DNA of 64,000 nt from Nocardia mangyaensis (GTDB taxonomy: Bacteria; Actinomycetota; Actinomycetes; Mycobacteriales; Mycobacteriaceae). Below the pieces are notes generated by a model. It was not told the origin of the DNA. It worked only from the letters and a program-made list of their open reading frames with translations, and did no database searches. Below, one piece after another: positions 1 through 8,980 of the stretch. The stretch is taken from assembly GCF_001886715.1 (NCBI RefSeq), contig NZ_CP018082.1:5828001-5892000 (forward strand), written 5' to 3'. Position numbers and translations under genes: made by a program. The first letter of the stretch is position 1. Every line of letters begins with the position of its first letter.

Positions 1-1
1 G

Positions 2-499
2 TGGGAGGCGCCGGCGAGCTGGATCGGCTCGGTCGAGCCGGTCTGGATCATCGCGCTCTCGCCGCTGTTCGCGCTGATGTGGACCAAGCTGGGCAACCGG
101 GCGCCGAGCACGCCGATCAAGTTCGGCCTCGGTGTGATCGGCATGGGTATCGCGTTCTGGCTGTTCGCGCTGCTGTCGGGCTTCGAGGGCAAGACCGTGC
201 CCGTGCTGGCGGTGTTCGTCATTCTCGGCGGGTTCGCGGTCTCGGAACTGCTGCTCTCACCGATCGGCCTCGCGGTGACCACCCAGCTGGCCCCCGCCGC
301 GTTCCGCTCGCAGATGATGGCGCTGTACTTCTTCTCGGTCGGTATCGGCACCTCGATGGCCGGCACGCTGGCCCGCTACTACAGCCCCGACAGCGAGACG
401 TCCTACTTCGGTTTCAGCGGGGCGGCCGCCATCGCCGCAGGTCTGGTCGTCATCGCGTGCGCCCCCTGGATCAAACGCCGCATGCAGGGCGTGCACTGA
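2..499 (+). CDS. POT/PTR family peptide MFS transporter, C-terminal part (truncated by window start)
   Basis: This is the last 165 residues of a proton-dependent oligopeptide transporter that imports di- and tripeptides across the cytoplasmic membrane. The frame is open from base 2 and ends with TGA at 497-499. The visible part has about five hydrophobic segments. A Glu-Pro-Val-Trp stretch near the start is followed by a helix containing SPLFALMW, which resembles the NPLFI/LAPLFAWLW region of POT proteins. A TPAAFRSQMMALYFF segment matches the conserved P-x-x-x-R-x-x-x-M-x-x-x-F stretch of the last-but-one helix, and the end is a short basic tail. The N-terminal half lies outside the window. 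Family assignment is by pattern recognition. Confidence 0.8.
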   Translation, partial: WEAPASWIGSVEPVWIIALSPLFALMWTKLGNRAPSTPIKFGLGVIGMGIAFWLFALLSGFEGKTVPVLAVFVILGGFAVSELLLSPIGLAVTTQLAPAAFRSQMMALYFFSVGIGTSMAGTLARYYSPDSETSYFGFSGAAAIAAGLVVIACAPWIKRRMQGVH

Positions 500-548
500 C
501 TCGCTCCGGGTGACCCCGGCGACGTTCGTACAGAAGGAGAGGAAGACC

Positions 549-2054
<1,506 letters not shown>

Positions 2055-2084
2055 CGCCACGGTGGTGTTGATTCGCGAACTCGC

Positions 2085-2111
2085 CCATCCGCACGGGCGG
2101 GCAGTCCGAAG
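2085..2111 (+). promoter_or_regulatory. Putative SigK-type promoter of the fasciclin lipoprotein gene
   Basis: CCATCC at 2085-2090 and CCGAAG at 2106-2111 are separated by 15 bases. M. tuberculosis SigK promoters are described as CCATCC and CCGAAT elements, so this fits a SigK -35/-10 pair. The same elements with the same spacing occur ahead of sigK at 2888-2914, and in both cases TCCCT follows CCGAAG. The distance to the ATG at 2167 is 55 bases. Seen in sequence; the assignment to SigK is inference. Confidence 0.6.
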
Positions 2112-2166
2112 TCCCTGCATCGACAAGATCCGCGGCGCTCGCGCCGCACGGACGGAAGTGACGCAG

Positions 2167-2823
2167 ATGCGAATCAAGCACACCACCATGCTGGCGACAG
2201 CTGTACTGACCGCGGCCGTCCTGGGCACCTCGGCCTGTTCGGACTCCGACTCCGACACCGCCGACGCCACCACGACGACAAGCCCGTCGGCGGCGATGGC
2301 GACCACCACCTCCGCCGACATGCCCGCCGCGGGCCCGGTCGGCCCCGGCTGCGCCGACTACGCCGCGCAGGTTCCCGACGGTCCCGGCTCGGTGAGCGGG
2401 ATGGCCCAGGAACCGGTCGCGGTCGCGGCGTCCAACAATCCCCTGCTCACCACCCTGGTCTCGGCGGTCTCGGGCCAGCTCAATCCGGAGGTGAACCTCG
2501 TCGACACGCTCAACGGCGGCGAGTTCACCGTGTTCGCCCCCGTCGACTCCGCCTTCGCCGAACTCGACCCCGCCACGGTCGAGACGCTGAAGACCGATTC
2601 GGCGATGCTCACCGAGATCCTGACCTACCACGTGGTTCCGGGACGGATCGAGCCCGCTCAGATCAGCGGCACCCACACCACCGTCGAGGGCTCCGATGTG
2701 ACCGTCACGGGTTCCGGTGACGCGATCACCGTGGGCGAGGCATCGGTGATCTGCGGTGGCGTACAGACCTCGAACGCGACCGTCTACATGATCGACGGCG
2801 TGCTCCTGCCACCTGCGGCGTGA
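2167..2823 (+). CDS. Fasciclin-domain lipoprotein (MPT70/MPB83-like)
   Basis: A 218-residue secreted lipoprotein. The N-terminus has charged residues, a hydrophobic stretch and the lipobox LGTSAC at about residues 20-25, so Cys25 would be lipidated. A Ser/Thr/Ala-rich linker follows, then one FAS1 domain (about residues 80-215) with the conserved block [14 protein letters not shown] and the H-box-like TYHVVPGRI. It is of the same kind as the mycobacterial antigens MPT70 and MPB83, which are main targets of SigK. Here it sits directly upstream of sigK/rskA behind a SigK-like promoter, which supports the same regulon. The ATG at 2167 starts a good signal peptide; an in-frame start at 2062 would bury it. 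Confidence 0.88.
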   Translation: MRIKHTTMLATAVLTAAVLGTSACSDSDSDTADATTTTSPSAAMATTTSADMPAAGPVGPGCADYAAQVPDGPGSVSGMAQEPVAVAASNNPLLTTLVSAVSGQLNPEVNLVDTLNGGEFTVFAPVDSAFAELDPATVETLKTDSAMLTEILTYHVVPGRIEPAQISGTHTTVEGSDVTVTGSGDAITVGEASVICGGVQTSNATVYMIDGVLLPPAA

Positions 2824-2887
2824 CCGTGACGCTCGCGGCGCGGGTCCCACAGATGCGCGCCGCGGCGGAGGAAGATTTCGGCAGCAC

Positions 2888-2914
2888 CAATCCGGACACG
2901 GGTGCTGGCCGAAG
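2888..2914 (+). promoter_or_regulatory. Putative SigK-type promoter of sigK-rskA (autoregulatory)
   Basis: CAATCC at 2888-2893 and CCGAAG at 2909-2914 are spaced by 15 bases, exactly as in the site at 2085-2111, and are also followed by TCCCT. It lies 28 bases before the ATG of sigK. SigK genes are commonly autoregulated. The match is seen; function is inferred. Confidence 0.55.
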
Positions 2915-2942
2915 TCCCTCTCATGCACGCAGGGGTCACACG

Positions 2943-3584
2943 ATGACGAACGAACCGGGCCTGTCGCAGATTCGCATGCGCCATGAGGTCGGCGCCGCCT
3001 GTCCGGCGGACGCCGGAGCCGAATCGGCCATGCAGGACAGGCTCGTCGAACTACTCGGCGCGGTCGCCGCTGGCGATCGTTCGGCGTTCACCGAGTTCTA
3101 TCGCGCCACGTCGCGCCGGGTGTTCGGGCTGGCGCTGCGGGTGCTGCGCAACCCCAGCGTCGCCGAGGAGGTGGCTCAAGAGGTCTACCTCCAGGTGTGG
3201 ACGCTGGCAGCCGACTACGACCGGGGCCGGGCGAGCCCGGTCGGGTGGCTGATGATGCTCACCCACCGTCGCTCGGTCGACCGGGTGCGCGCCGAACAGT
3301 CCGCCGGTGAGCGCGACATCGTCTTCGGGCACGCCCATCTCGGCCGCGACCACGACTCGGTCGCCGAGGCGGTCGACCAGCGCCTCGATGAAGAATCGGT
3401 CCTCGACTGTCTCGACACCATGACCGTGCTGCAGCGGGAAGCGGTCGCGCTGGCCTACTACGGCGGACGTACCTATGTCGAGGTCGCCGAGTCCCTGCGA
3501 ATTCCGCTGCCCACGGTGAAGAGCCGTATTCGAGACGGGCTCAAACGCCTGGAGAACTGCCTGACAGGAGGTGACAACCGATGA
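2943..3584 (+). CDS. sigK: ECF RNA polymerase sigma factor SigK
   Basis: A 213-residue ECF sigma factor. Region 2 covers about residues 40-105 (FTEFYRATSRRVFGLALRVL followed by the acidic VAEEVAQEVYLQVW, the core- and -10-binding part). Region 4 covers about residues 150-205, with a helix-turn-helix in TYVEVAESLRIPLPTVKSRI that contacts the -35 element. It directs polymerase to genes such as the upstream fasciclin lipoprotein and is held inactive by RskA at the membrane. The stop overlaps the ATG of rskA by 4 bases, so the pair is translationally coupled. The start at 2943 follows a SigK-like promoter and gives the usual family length. Identification rests on both sequence and neighbours. Confidence 0.92.
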   Translation: MTNEPGLSQIRMRHEVGAACPADAGAESAMQDRLVELLGAVAAGDRSAFTEFYRATSRRVFGLALRVLRNPSVAEEVAQEVYLQVWTLAADYDRGRASPVGWLMMLTHRRSVDRVRAEQSAGERDIVFGHAHLGRDHDSVAEAVDQRLDEESVLDCLDTMTVLQREAVALAYYGGRTYVEVAESLRIPLPTVKSRIRDGLKRLENCLTGGDNR

Positions 3585-4300
3585 GCGATTCCTATCGGCC
3601 CACTTCCTGGTCGCTGCACGACGAGGTGTATCCGTACGCCCTCGATGCCGTGGACGAGACGCGCCGCCGGGAGATCGAGAACCGGCTGGCCTCGGCCGAT
3701 CCGGTGATGGCCGAGGAATTCCAGCTCGCGGTCGGCCGGGTACACGACACCCTCGCCGCGATGACTCTGATCGACGCGACCGCGCCGCCGAGTCGGCTCG
3801 AAGCCGCGCTGCTGCGGGCACTCGACCAACGCTTCCCCGTGCCGAACGAACTCGCCGCCCGACGGTCCCGCCGCTACCGCTGGGTCGCCGCCGCCGCGGC
3901 TGCCGCGGCGATCGCCGTCGGGGTCGGCATCGGGATCGGGATCGATCGGGGCGGGCAGGAACCGGGCGCGATCACCGCCCAGGAGGTGATCGAGGCGCCC
4001 GGCACTCGCCAAGGCACCGCGGCGGTCGATGGTGGCGGCGAGATGACCGTGCACTCCTCGGCCGATCTCGGGGCGGCCGTGGTGTCGCTGCACGGGATGC
4101 CCACGCTGTCCACTGATCTGGCCTACCAGATGTGGGTGATTCCACCGGACGGTGATCCGCGGTCGGTGCAGGTGATGACCGGCGACGGCACGGTGGTGGC
4201 GCGAGTCGGCGCGGTCGACACCCTCGCCGTCACCGTCGAACCGGCGGGCGGCTCACCCGGGCCGACCACCACACCCATCACGAGCATGACGCTCGGCTGA
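3581..4300 (+). CDS. rskA: Anti-sigma-K factor RskA
   Basis: A 239-residue single-pass membrane anti-sigma factor. The N-terminal cytoplasmic part (residues 1-95) has the WSLHDEVYPYALDAVDE motif of the sigma-binding domain, in which Leu and Tyr residues pack on SigK. A hydrophobic segment at about residues 100-122 spans the membrane. The extracytoplasmic part carries the RskA domain, including GMPTLSTDLAYQMWVIP and a Thr/Pro-rich end. Regulated proteolysis in response to redox change is known for the M. tuberculosis protein; here it is assumed. ATGA overlap with sigK. Confidence 0.92.
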   Translation: MSDSYRPTSWSLHDEVYPYALDAVDETRRREIENRLASADPVMAEEFQLAVGRVHDTLAAMTLIDATAPPSRLEAALLRALDQRFPVPNELAARRSRRYRWVAAAAAAAAIAVGVGIGIGIDRGGQEPGAITAQEVIEAPGTRQGTAAVDGGGEMTVHSSADLGAAVVSLHGMPTLSTDLAYQMWVIPPDGDPRSVQVMTGDGTVVARVGAVDTLAVTVEPAGGSPGPTTTPITSMTLG

Positions 4301-4315
4301 GCGCGGCGGGAGCCG

Positions 4316-4341
4316 CTCCTCGGCCGAACCCGACCGAGGAG
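4316..4341 (+). promoter_or_regulatory. Hairpin overlapping the ribosome binding site of the oxidoreductase gene
   Basis: CTCCTCGG (4316-4323) pairs perfectly with CCGAGGAG (4334-4341) across a 10-base loop. The 3' arm contains GAGGAG, the ribosome binding site of the ATG at 4348. The hairpin could act as a weak attenuator after rskA or could sequester the ribosome site. No U-run follows, so a simple terminator is less likely. Confidence 0.4.
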
Positions 4342-4347
4342 CCTCCC

Positions 4348-5874
4348 ATGACCATCGACCACCTCTCCCGATGGCGGCGCGCCATCGCCGGAATCACCGC
4401 CGCCGCGGTCTTTCTCGGCGTCGGCCATCTCGTCGCGGCATTCGTCGGCCCGCGGTCCTCACCGTTCCTCGTGCTCGGCGCCACGATGGTCGACAACACG
4501 CCGGAGTGGTTGAAGGAAGAGGCGATTCGCCGTTTCGGGACGAATGACAAGCTCGCGCTGTTCGTTTCGATGGCCGTGGTGATGGTCGCCGGGGCGGTGG
4601 TGATCGGGATGTTCGCCGGGCGGGGGGTGCGCGGGGCGGTGGTGCTGGTGGGATTCGGGGCGCTGCTTGCCTGGTTGGCGATGCAACGCCCTGGCGCTAC
4701 AGCGCTTTTCGCGTTGCCCGGATTGATCGGGGGTGTGGTTTCGGGTGCTTTCATCTACGGGTTGCTCGCTCGAATTCCCGCCCGCAGCGAACGGGAAGCC
4801 ACTGCGGGGCAGGGACTGTCGCGTCGTGGATTCCTCCTCGCCGCATCGGCCGCCGGTGTGCTGGCCGCGGCGACTGTGCCCGCGGCCCGCTGGATCGGGA
4901 CCCATCTGCGCGACATCGTCGCCGACCGTGCGGCCTTCCTCCTGCCGACTCCACGTGCCGCCGCGCCCGCCGTCACCGATGCCGTCGACCTACCTGTCCC
5001 CGGCATCACTCGCTTCCTCACCCCCAACACCGAGTTCTATCGGATCGACACCGCCCTGCAGGTTCCGGTGCTGCTGAGCACCGACTGGCAGTTGCGTATC
5101 CACGGCATGGTCGAGCGCGAGCGGCGTCTGGACTTCGACGATCTGCGCAGCCGCGAAGCCGTCGAGTCGGTACTCACCCTCACGTGTGTGTCGAACGAAG
5201 TCGGCGGACCACTGGCTGGGACAGCCACCTGGACGGGCTACCGGCTCACCGACCTCCTCGACGAGGCCGGTGTCGACCCGGACGCCGACATGCTGCTCTC
5301 CCGCAGCATCGACGGATTCACCGCGGGCACTCCACTGTCAGCGCTCGGCGGGGGTCTGCTAGCGGTGGGGATGAACGGCGAACCGCTCCCCCAGCAGCAC
5401 GGCTATCCGGCCCGGCTGATCGTGCCCGGCCTCTACGGATACGTCTCCGCGACGAAATGGGTGGTGGATCTGGAGGTCACCCGATTCGACCGCGCCGAGG
5501 CCTACTGGACCCGTCGCGGCTGGTCAGCCGAGGCACCGGTGAAGACCGCCGCCCGCATCGACGTCCCCTCGGGCTTCGCTCGCCTTGCGCAGGGCCCCGT
5601 CGTCGTCGCCGGAGTGGCCTGGGCCCAGAACCGCGGCATCGCCGCCGTCGAGGTCCAGGTCGACGACCAGCCGTGGCAACCGGCCACCCTCGCCGCCGAA
5701 TACTCCACCAGCACCTGGCGCCAATGGACCTGGCAGTGGGACGCCACCCCCGGCACCCACACCCTCCGCGTCCGCGCCACCGACCAGACCGGCCGAACCC
5801 AGCCCGAAGCCCGCACCACCCCGATCCCGAACGGAGCGACCGGTTGGCACTCCCAGGTCGTCACCATCCGCTGA
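4348..5874 (+). CDS. Membrane-anchored molybdopterin-dependent oxidoreductase (sulfite oxidase/YedY type)
   Basis: A 508-residue protein. Residues 1-150 hold about four membrane segments. A twin-arginine-like SRRGFLLAASAAGVLAAA follows near residue 155, and the molybdopterin domain of the sulfite oxidase family occupies about residues 215-385. The Mo-ligand cysteine is in LTCVSNEVGG, the sequence expected around the catalytic Cys. A C-terminal Ig-like dimerisation domain (about residues 400-508) ends the protein. It would reduce or oxidise a small sulfur or nitrogen compound on the outer face of the membrane. Such genes accompany sigK-rskA in related genera, consistent with a redox-responsive regulon. 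It begins 47 bases after rskA. Confidence 0.87.
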   Translation: MTIDHLSRWRRAIAGITAAAVFLGVGHLVAAFVGPRSSPFLVLGATMVDNTPEWLKEEAIRRFGTNDKLALFVSMAVVMVAGAVVIGMFAGRGVRGAVVLVGFGALLAWLAMQRPGATALFALPGLIGGVVSGAFIYGLLARIPARSEREATAGQGLSRRGFLLAASAAGVLAAATVPAARWIGTHLRDIVADRAAFLLPTPRAAAPAVTDAVDLPVPGITRFLTPNTEFYRIDTALQVPVLLSTDWQLRIHGMVERERRLDFDDLRSREAVESVLTLTCVSNEVGGPLAGTATWTGYRLTDLLDEAGVDPDADMLLSRSIDGFTAGTPLSALGGGLLAVGMNGEPLPQQHGYPARLIVPGLYGYVSATKWVVDLEVTRFDRAEAYWTRRGWSAEAPVKTAARIDVPSGFARLAQGPVVVAGVAWAQNRGIAAVEVQVDDQPWQPATLAAEYSTSTWRQWTWQWDATPGTHTLRVRATDQTGRTQPEARTTPIPNGATGWHSQVVTIR

Positions 5875-5977
5875 AACCTCTCGACCTGCACCAACCCACC
5901 CCACCTCGACACGCCGACAACAATCAAGGACAGGGAAATTCCGGTACAACCGTACGAGTCGCTAGGCTGTCCCGGAC

Positions 5978-6051
5978 GCCCCTATAGCCCAATTGGCAGA
6001 GGCAGCGGACTTAAAATCCGCCAAGTCTGGGTTCGAGTCCCAGTGGGGGCA
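5978..6051 (+). tRNA. tRNA with UAA anticodon (tRNA-Leu(UAA)), short variable loop
   Basis: A 74-nt cloverleaf. The acceptor stem GCCCCTA pairs with TGGGGGC (6044-6050), with A6051 as discriminator and no encoded CCA. A D-arm lies around AATTGGCAGA. The anticodon stem GCGGA/TCCGC encloses loop CTTAAAA, giving anticodon TAA. The variable loop is 5 nt. The T-arm is CTGGG/TTCGAGT/CCCAG. The anticodon and A discriminator indicate leucine, but the long variable arm of a normal class II tRNA-Leu is absent. The mobile zone begins just downstream, so the 3' end may be or have been an integration site. Pairing is seen; charging identity is inferred. Confidence 0.92.
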
Positions 6052-6367
6052 CAAAATTGCCAGGTCAGACCTGGCAACCGGGCACTACTGTCTCGAAAAC
6101 TGGGGACTGTGACCAAAAATAAACCAAGAACTCCGGGGCAACCAGTCGCCGCACGGCTGGCCGGGCGATCGAGACGGCCGCGTGCGGCCCACCACCGGTT
6201 GTACGGTGTGCGGCACATGTTCGACGCCCTCGATACCTACAAACCGGTAGTAGCACTACCACATCCAGACCGCGACCGCGCGATCTAGCTCTTGGCGTTC
6301 GTGAGATCGCTCCGTGCAAGTTGGCTGAGTGAGCGCCTGCAGATCCTGAACGCTGCACGGTCCATAA
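6052..6367. other. Non-coding stretch between the tRNA and the IS5-type element
   Basis: No convincing gene. A 9-bp perfect hairpin (TTGCCAGGT at 6057-6065, loop CAG, ACCTGGCAA at 6069-6077) sits 5 bases after the tRNA. Read on the minus strand it is followed by TTTT, so it could stop transcription entering the tRNA from the mobile zone. The rest has no recognisable protein similarity. The last three bases (TAA, 6365-6367) are the left copy of the IS target duplication. Confidence 0.5.
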
Positions 6368-7233
6368 GAGCTCCTAACACGTTCGATTGCTGAGTCGTCG
6401 CCAGCAGATGAGCGCAGCAGCGAGGTCGAGGAATCCCTGATGGATGTCGGTGCGGCGTTCCCAACGGACGGCCAAGCGCCGGTATTGGTGCAGCAACGCC
6501 AGTGTTTGCTCGACGATCCAGCGGCCGGCGGTCACCTTGTCGCGGGTGCCGCGACGTGGGATATAGCCGGTGATCCGTCGTTGTTCGAGTTCGTCGTAGA
6601 CGCGGGGGTAATCGTAGCCTTTGTCCGCGATCAGGGTCGTGATCTTCTCGCGTGGTCAGCCGGGGCGTCCGCCTAGCGGACGTACTCGGTCGAGTAGCTC
6701 GGGTAGCACGAGGTGGTCGTTGATGTTGGCCGCTGACTGAACGATTGCGAGTGGGAGGCCGTTGCCGCAGGTCAGGATGTGGTGTTTCGCTCCGGTTTTG
6801 CGGCGGTCGACCGGGCTGGGACCGGTATCGGCACCCTTTTTTGGCCCGTACGTGCGAGCCGTCGGGTATGACGCGGTCGAAATCGATCAATCCCGCGCGG
6901 TGGCAGTGGGCGAGCATCGTGGTGTGCATGGCCTCGAATACCCCGGCGGCCTGCCAGTCGCGTAGCCGCCGCCAGCAGGTCATACCGGACCCGAACCCCA
7001 GTTCTTGTGGCAGGTCTTCCCATCCGATGCCGGTGATCAGCACGAACAAAATCCCTTGCAGGACAAGCCGATCGTCCATCCGTACTGGTCCCGGCGTTCC
7101 CGGAGCCTTGACCGGCAGTAGCGGTTCGATCACTGCCCACAGCTGGTCGTCAACGATCCACGGCGCTGCCACAACGAAATGTCGTGCACTACAACAGGAC
7201 TCGTCGATACCCGGCAGAACCTGTTAGGAGCTC
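6368..7233 (-). mobile_element. IS5-family-like insertion sequence, 866 bp, inactivated
   Basis: Terminal inverted repeats are visible: GAGCTCCTAACACGTTC at 6368-6384 and its near-perfect complement ending at 7233 (16 of 17 positions match). A 3-bp TAA is duplicated outside each end (6365-6367 and 7234-7236), as expected for IS5-family groups with short targets of the form TNA. The element holds one transposase gene on the minus strand, now interrupted. The intact ends and target copy point to a fairly recent insertion. Confidence 0.85.
6374..7172 (-). pseudogene. IS5-type DDE transposase, frameshifted and carrying a nonsense codon
   Basis: The first part reads PWIVDDQLWAVIEPLLP and then DGSHVRAKKG (first catalytic Asp) before the frame changes in an A6 run near 6835. 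The continuation in the next frame (KKGADTGPSPVDRRK, then LIADKGYDYPR with the second Asp and GRWIVEQTL with the catalytic Glu) reaches a TAG at 6374. An in-frame TGA at 6656-6658 interrupts it, probably from a CGA codon. Many IS5 relatives use a natural frameshift in an A run, but the A-to-continuation change here would need +1, and the TGA would still stop it. I call it a dead transposase. Confidence 0.8.
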
Positions 7234-7236
7234 TAA

Positions 7237-7685
7237 GCGCACTGAAGCGCATTAACGGCTCACGGTCAACGCGGTCGAGTTCGTACCTATCTACGCGTCG
7301 TGGCTGAGCGCGTCAAGTGCGAGTTCCGTCAAGTGCGAGTTGCCGCGCGCTGCAACTACTACCCACCCTCAACGGCACCGATCACCGCGCCATACCGAGC
7401 AGGACGCGGCGATCGGTGACTTCATCCGCTGGTAGAACCTGCACACCGGACTTCATTCGAGACGCCGCCGTCGGCTCCAAGCTCCGGCGGCGGACTACCT
7501 ACCCAACGTTGCTTGACGCGGCATCAGTCCGTTACCCCCTCTGACTCGTCTCGCTCGAACGGGCATACCCACCCACCTGGCTGTGCGTACCACGCGGGAC
7601 AGTCGCACCGGCGTCAAACATGTTGTGCCGCAGCCTCAAAACGCCTTCGAGTCTTGGCAAGTCTCACCGAGACGAGCATAATGCC
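7237..7685. other. Non-coding stretch with transposase debris
   Basis: No intact gene in about 450 bases. The only coding-like trace is the decayed transposase tail at 7403-7516. The rest has no recognisable motif. An SD-like sequence lies at the right end, ahead of the ATG codons at 7686/7689. Confidence 0.45.
7403..7516 (+). pseudogene. Decayed transposase C-terminus (integrase-core type)
   Basis: In one frame the sequence reads DAAIGDFIRW, stop, NLHTGLHSRRRRRLQ and ends in LPNVA and TGA. The pattern IxxFIxWxN-HxxLHS resembles the end of IS3/IS481-type transposases, where YIxWYNxxRxHSxL precedes a PxxxxP tail. A TAG at 7433 breaks it and no upstream part survives. It is a short remnant, assigned with limited certainty. 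Confidence 0.35.
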
Positions 7686-7997
7686 ATGATGAGCACTGAT
7701 CTCATTGTGATCCTGGTGGTTGTGGTCTTGGTCGTGGTTGCACTCGTACTGACGATTGCACTGCGCGGGAAGCTTCGAGGCCGTGTCAAGCTTCCTGGAT
7801 TCGATATTTCGGCGGAGGGGTCACGCGCCGCGAAAGACGGCCGGGGATGGGCTCTTATCCGACGTTCTAGTTCACGGACCGGTGGAGCGCGTGCGGAAGG
7901 ATACGATGGGGCCGAGATATCTCGCACAGCCGTGAAGAAGGATCTTGTAGCGAAGGTAGTTCGAGAAAAAGATAACCCAAAAAAAAAGAGGAAGTAG
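7686..7997 (+). CDS. Small single-pass membrane protein with basic tail (possible frame-0 part of a frameshift fusion)
   Basis: About 103 residues. Residues 5-27 are a strongly hydrophobic Ile/Val/Leu helix. A basic cytoplasmic-type segment (LRGKLRGRVKLPGFDISAEG) follows, then a charged Lys-rich end that terminates at TAG 7995-7997. I do not recognise the family. Two ATG codons (7686, 7689) compete. The end of the frame sits on a run of nine A (7979-7987). A -1 slip on A-AAA-AAG would join it to the helical protein ending at 8980, so the short form may be one of two products. The local GC content is clearly lower than in flanking backbone genes. Confidence 0.55.
   Translation: MMSTDLIVILVVVVLVVVALVLTIALRGKLRGRVKLPGFDISAEGSRAAKDGRGWALIRRSSSRTGGARAEGYDGAEISRTAVKKDLVAKVVREKDNPKKKRK
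7976..7997 (+). other. Candidate -1 frameshift site on an A9 run
   Basis: Frame 0 reads CCA AAA AAA AAG AGG AAG TAG. The heptamer A-AAA-AAG (7982-7988) is the classic strong bacterial -1 slippery sequence. The -1 frame is open from 7976 and runs without a stop to 8980. Slippage would give about a 430-residue membrane-anchored protein. A mutation or sequencing error in the homopolymer is the alternative. Confidence 0.5.
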
Positions 7998-8161
7998 AAG
8001 ATGTCACAGATCTACCATCGGTAACGGTTACCCGAAACAAGGCCGGGGGCGGCATCTATGTTCTGAACTATGTCAGCTACGCAGACACCAACAGCTCAAA
8101 TTTCCTTACCGATCCATCGCGCTATGACGAAAACGATGGACACTCGCTATCTTCGGCAGAA

Positions 8162-8980
8162 GTGAGGCTGGGAACGGAATCGCTTCACTCCGCTGTCGAA
8201 GTAGCGCAGTTTGTGCTACGTGACGGGGTATCGGTCGATTCCGGATATCAATCGTTGATGCGGTTAGGATATCTAACTGAAAAAATCGTCAGGTCCGACC
8301 CGAGTCCGGCGATCCTTGAAGTATTGGCGCACTACTGGCGAGCCAGGGCTCATTTCGAGCGCGATATCGGCGAACTCGGCCGATCATTGACATCTGGATT
8401 CAAAGTGATCGAGATCACTGCTGACTGCGACTCGGTCGATAGCTTTCAGACGAGACGGCGCACACTGGATATTATGGCCAATGCCGCCAACAACCTCTCG
8501 ATGGGGCTGATGGCCGAATCGCTGATTTCCTCAGCGTGGGACCTGGCGGTCACTGACGCGCAACGCGCACGCGTAGCATTGGTGCATTCATCGATCGCCG
8601 CCTCGCGCAACGATCACGATCACGTTCTCTCCTTGATATCGGAGAAGGTCGTGGACGACATCGTCAGCAGTCACAGCGCGACCCTTGGTGCTGCTGCGTT
8701 GATTAAGCGAGCCGATTCGTTGCGAGCGACAGATATACCTAGGTCCGAACTCGACATCCAGCGCGCTTCGGACATAGTTTCCTCGGCTATCAACGAAGGA
8801 CCAAGGATAGTTCAGCGCCTGCAATTGCTTGAAGTAACGATCAACGTCCTTATCGCGTCGGGATCATCGACTTCGATCTCCGAGGCGGACGCGGTGTTGA
8901 ACGAAATGCGTAGCTTGGCCAACATCCATGGCGCGCAACACAACAGGATAAAACGAGTCGAAGATAGATTGTATAAATGA
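8162..8980 (+). CDS. Alpha-helical (TPR-like) protein, likely the C-terminal part of a frameshift product
   Basis: At least 272 residues, almost entirely predicted helix with repeating 30-40-residue units (for example HYWRARAHFERDIGELGRSL and LSMGLMAESLISSAWDLAV), suggesting TPR-like repeats. No catalytic motif is visible. The only in-frame start codon near the beginning is GTG 8162, but the frame is open upstream to 7976 with gene-like sequence (VTVTRNKAGGGIYVLNYVS). I therefore think the true protein starts at 7686 and shifts -1 at the A9 run. The last codons overlap the next glycosyltransferase by ATGA, which suggests an operon. A role as a scaffold or chain-length partner of the two glycosyltransferases is possible but unproven. 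Confidence 0.6.
   Translation: MRLGTESLHSAVEVAQFVLRDGVSVDSGYQSLMRLGYLTEKIVRSDPSPAILEVLAHYWRARAHFERDIGELGRSLTSGFKVIEITADCDSVDSFQTRRRTLDIMANAANNLSMGLMAESLISSAWDLAVTDAQRARVALVHSSIAASRNDHDHVLSLISEKVVDDIVSSHSATLGAAALIKRADSLRATDIPRSELDIQRASDIVSSAINEGPRIVQRLQLLEVTINVLIASGSSTSISEADAVLNEMRSLANIHGAQHNRIKRVEDRLYK

Noticed and set aside
6030..6060. tRNA 3' end as attL of the integrase element
   Set aside because: No direct repeat of the tRNA 3' end was found elsewhere in the window, so the attachment pair could not be shown.
6830..6845. Programmed -1 frameshift in the A6 run of the IS5-type transposase
   Set aside because: The continuation is in the +1 frame, not -1, and an in-frame TGA follows, so it does not restore a transposase.
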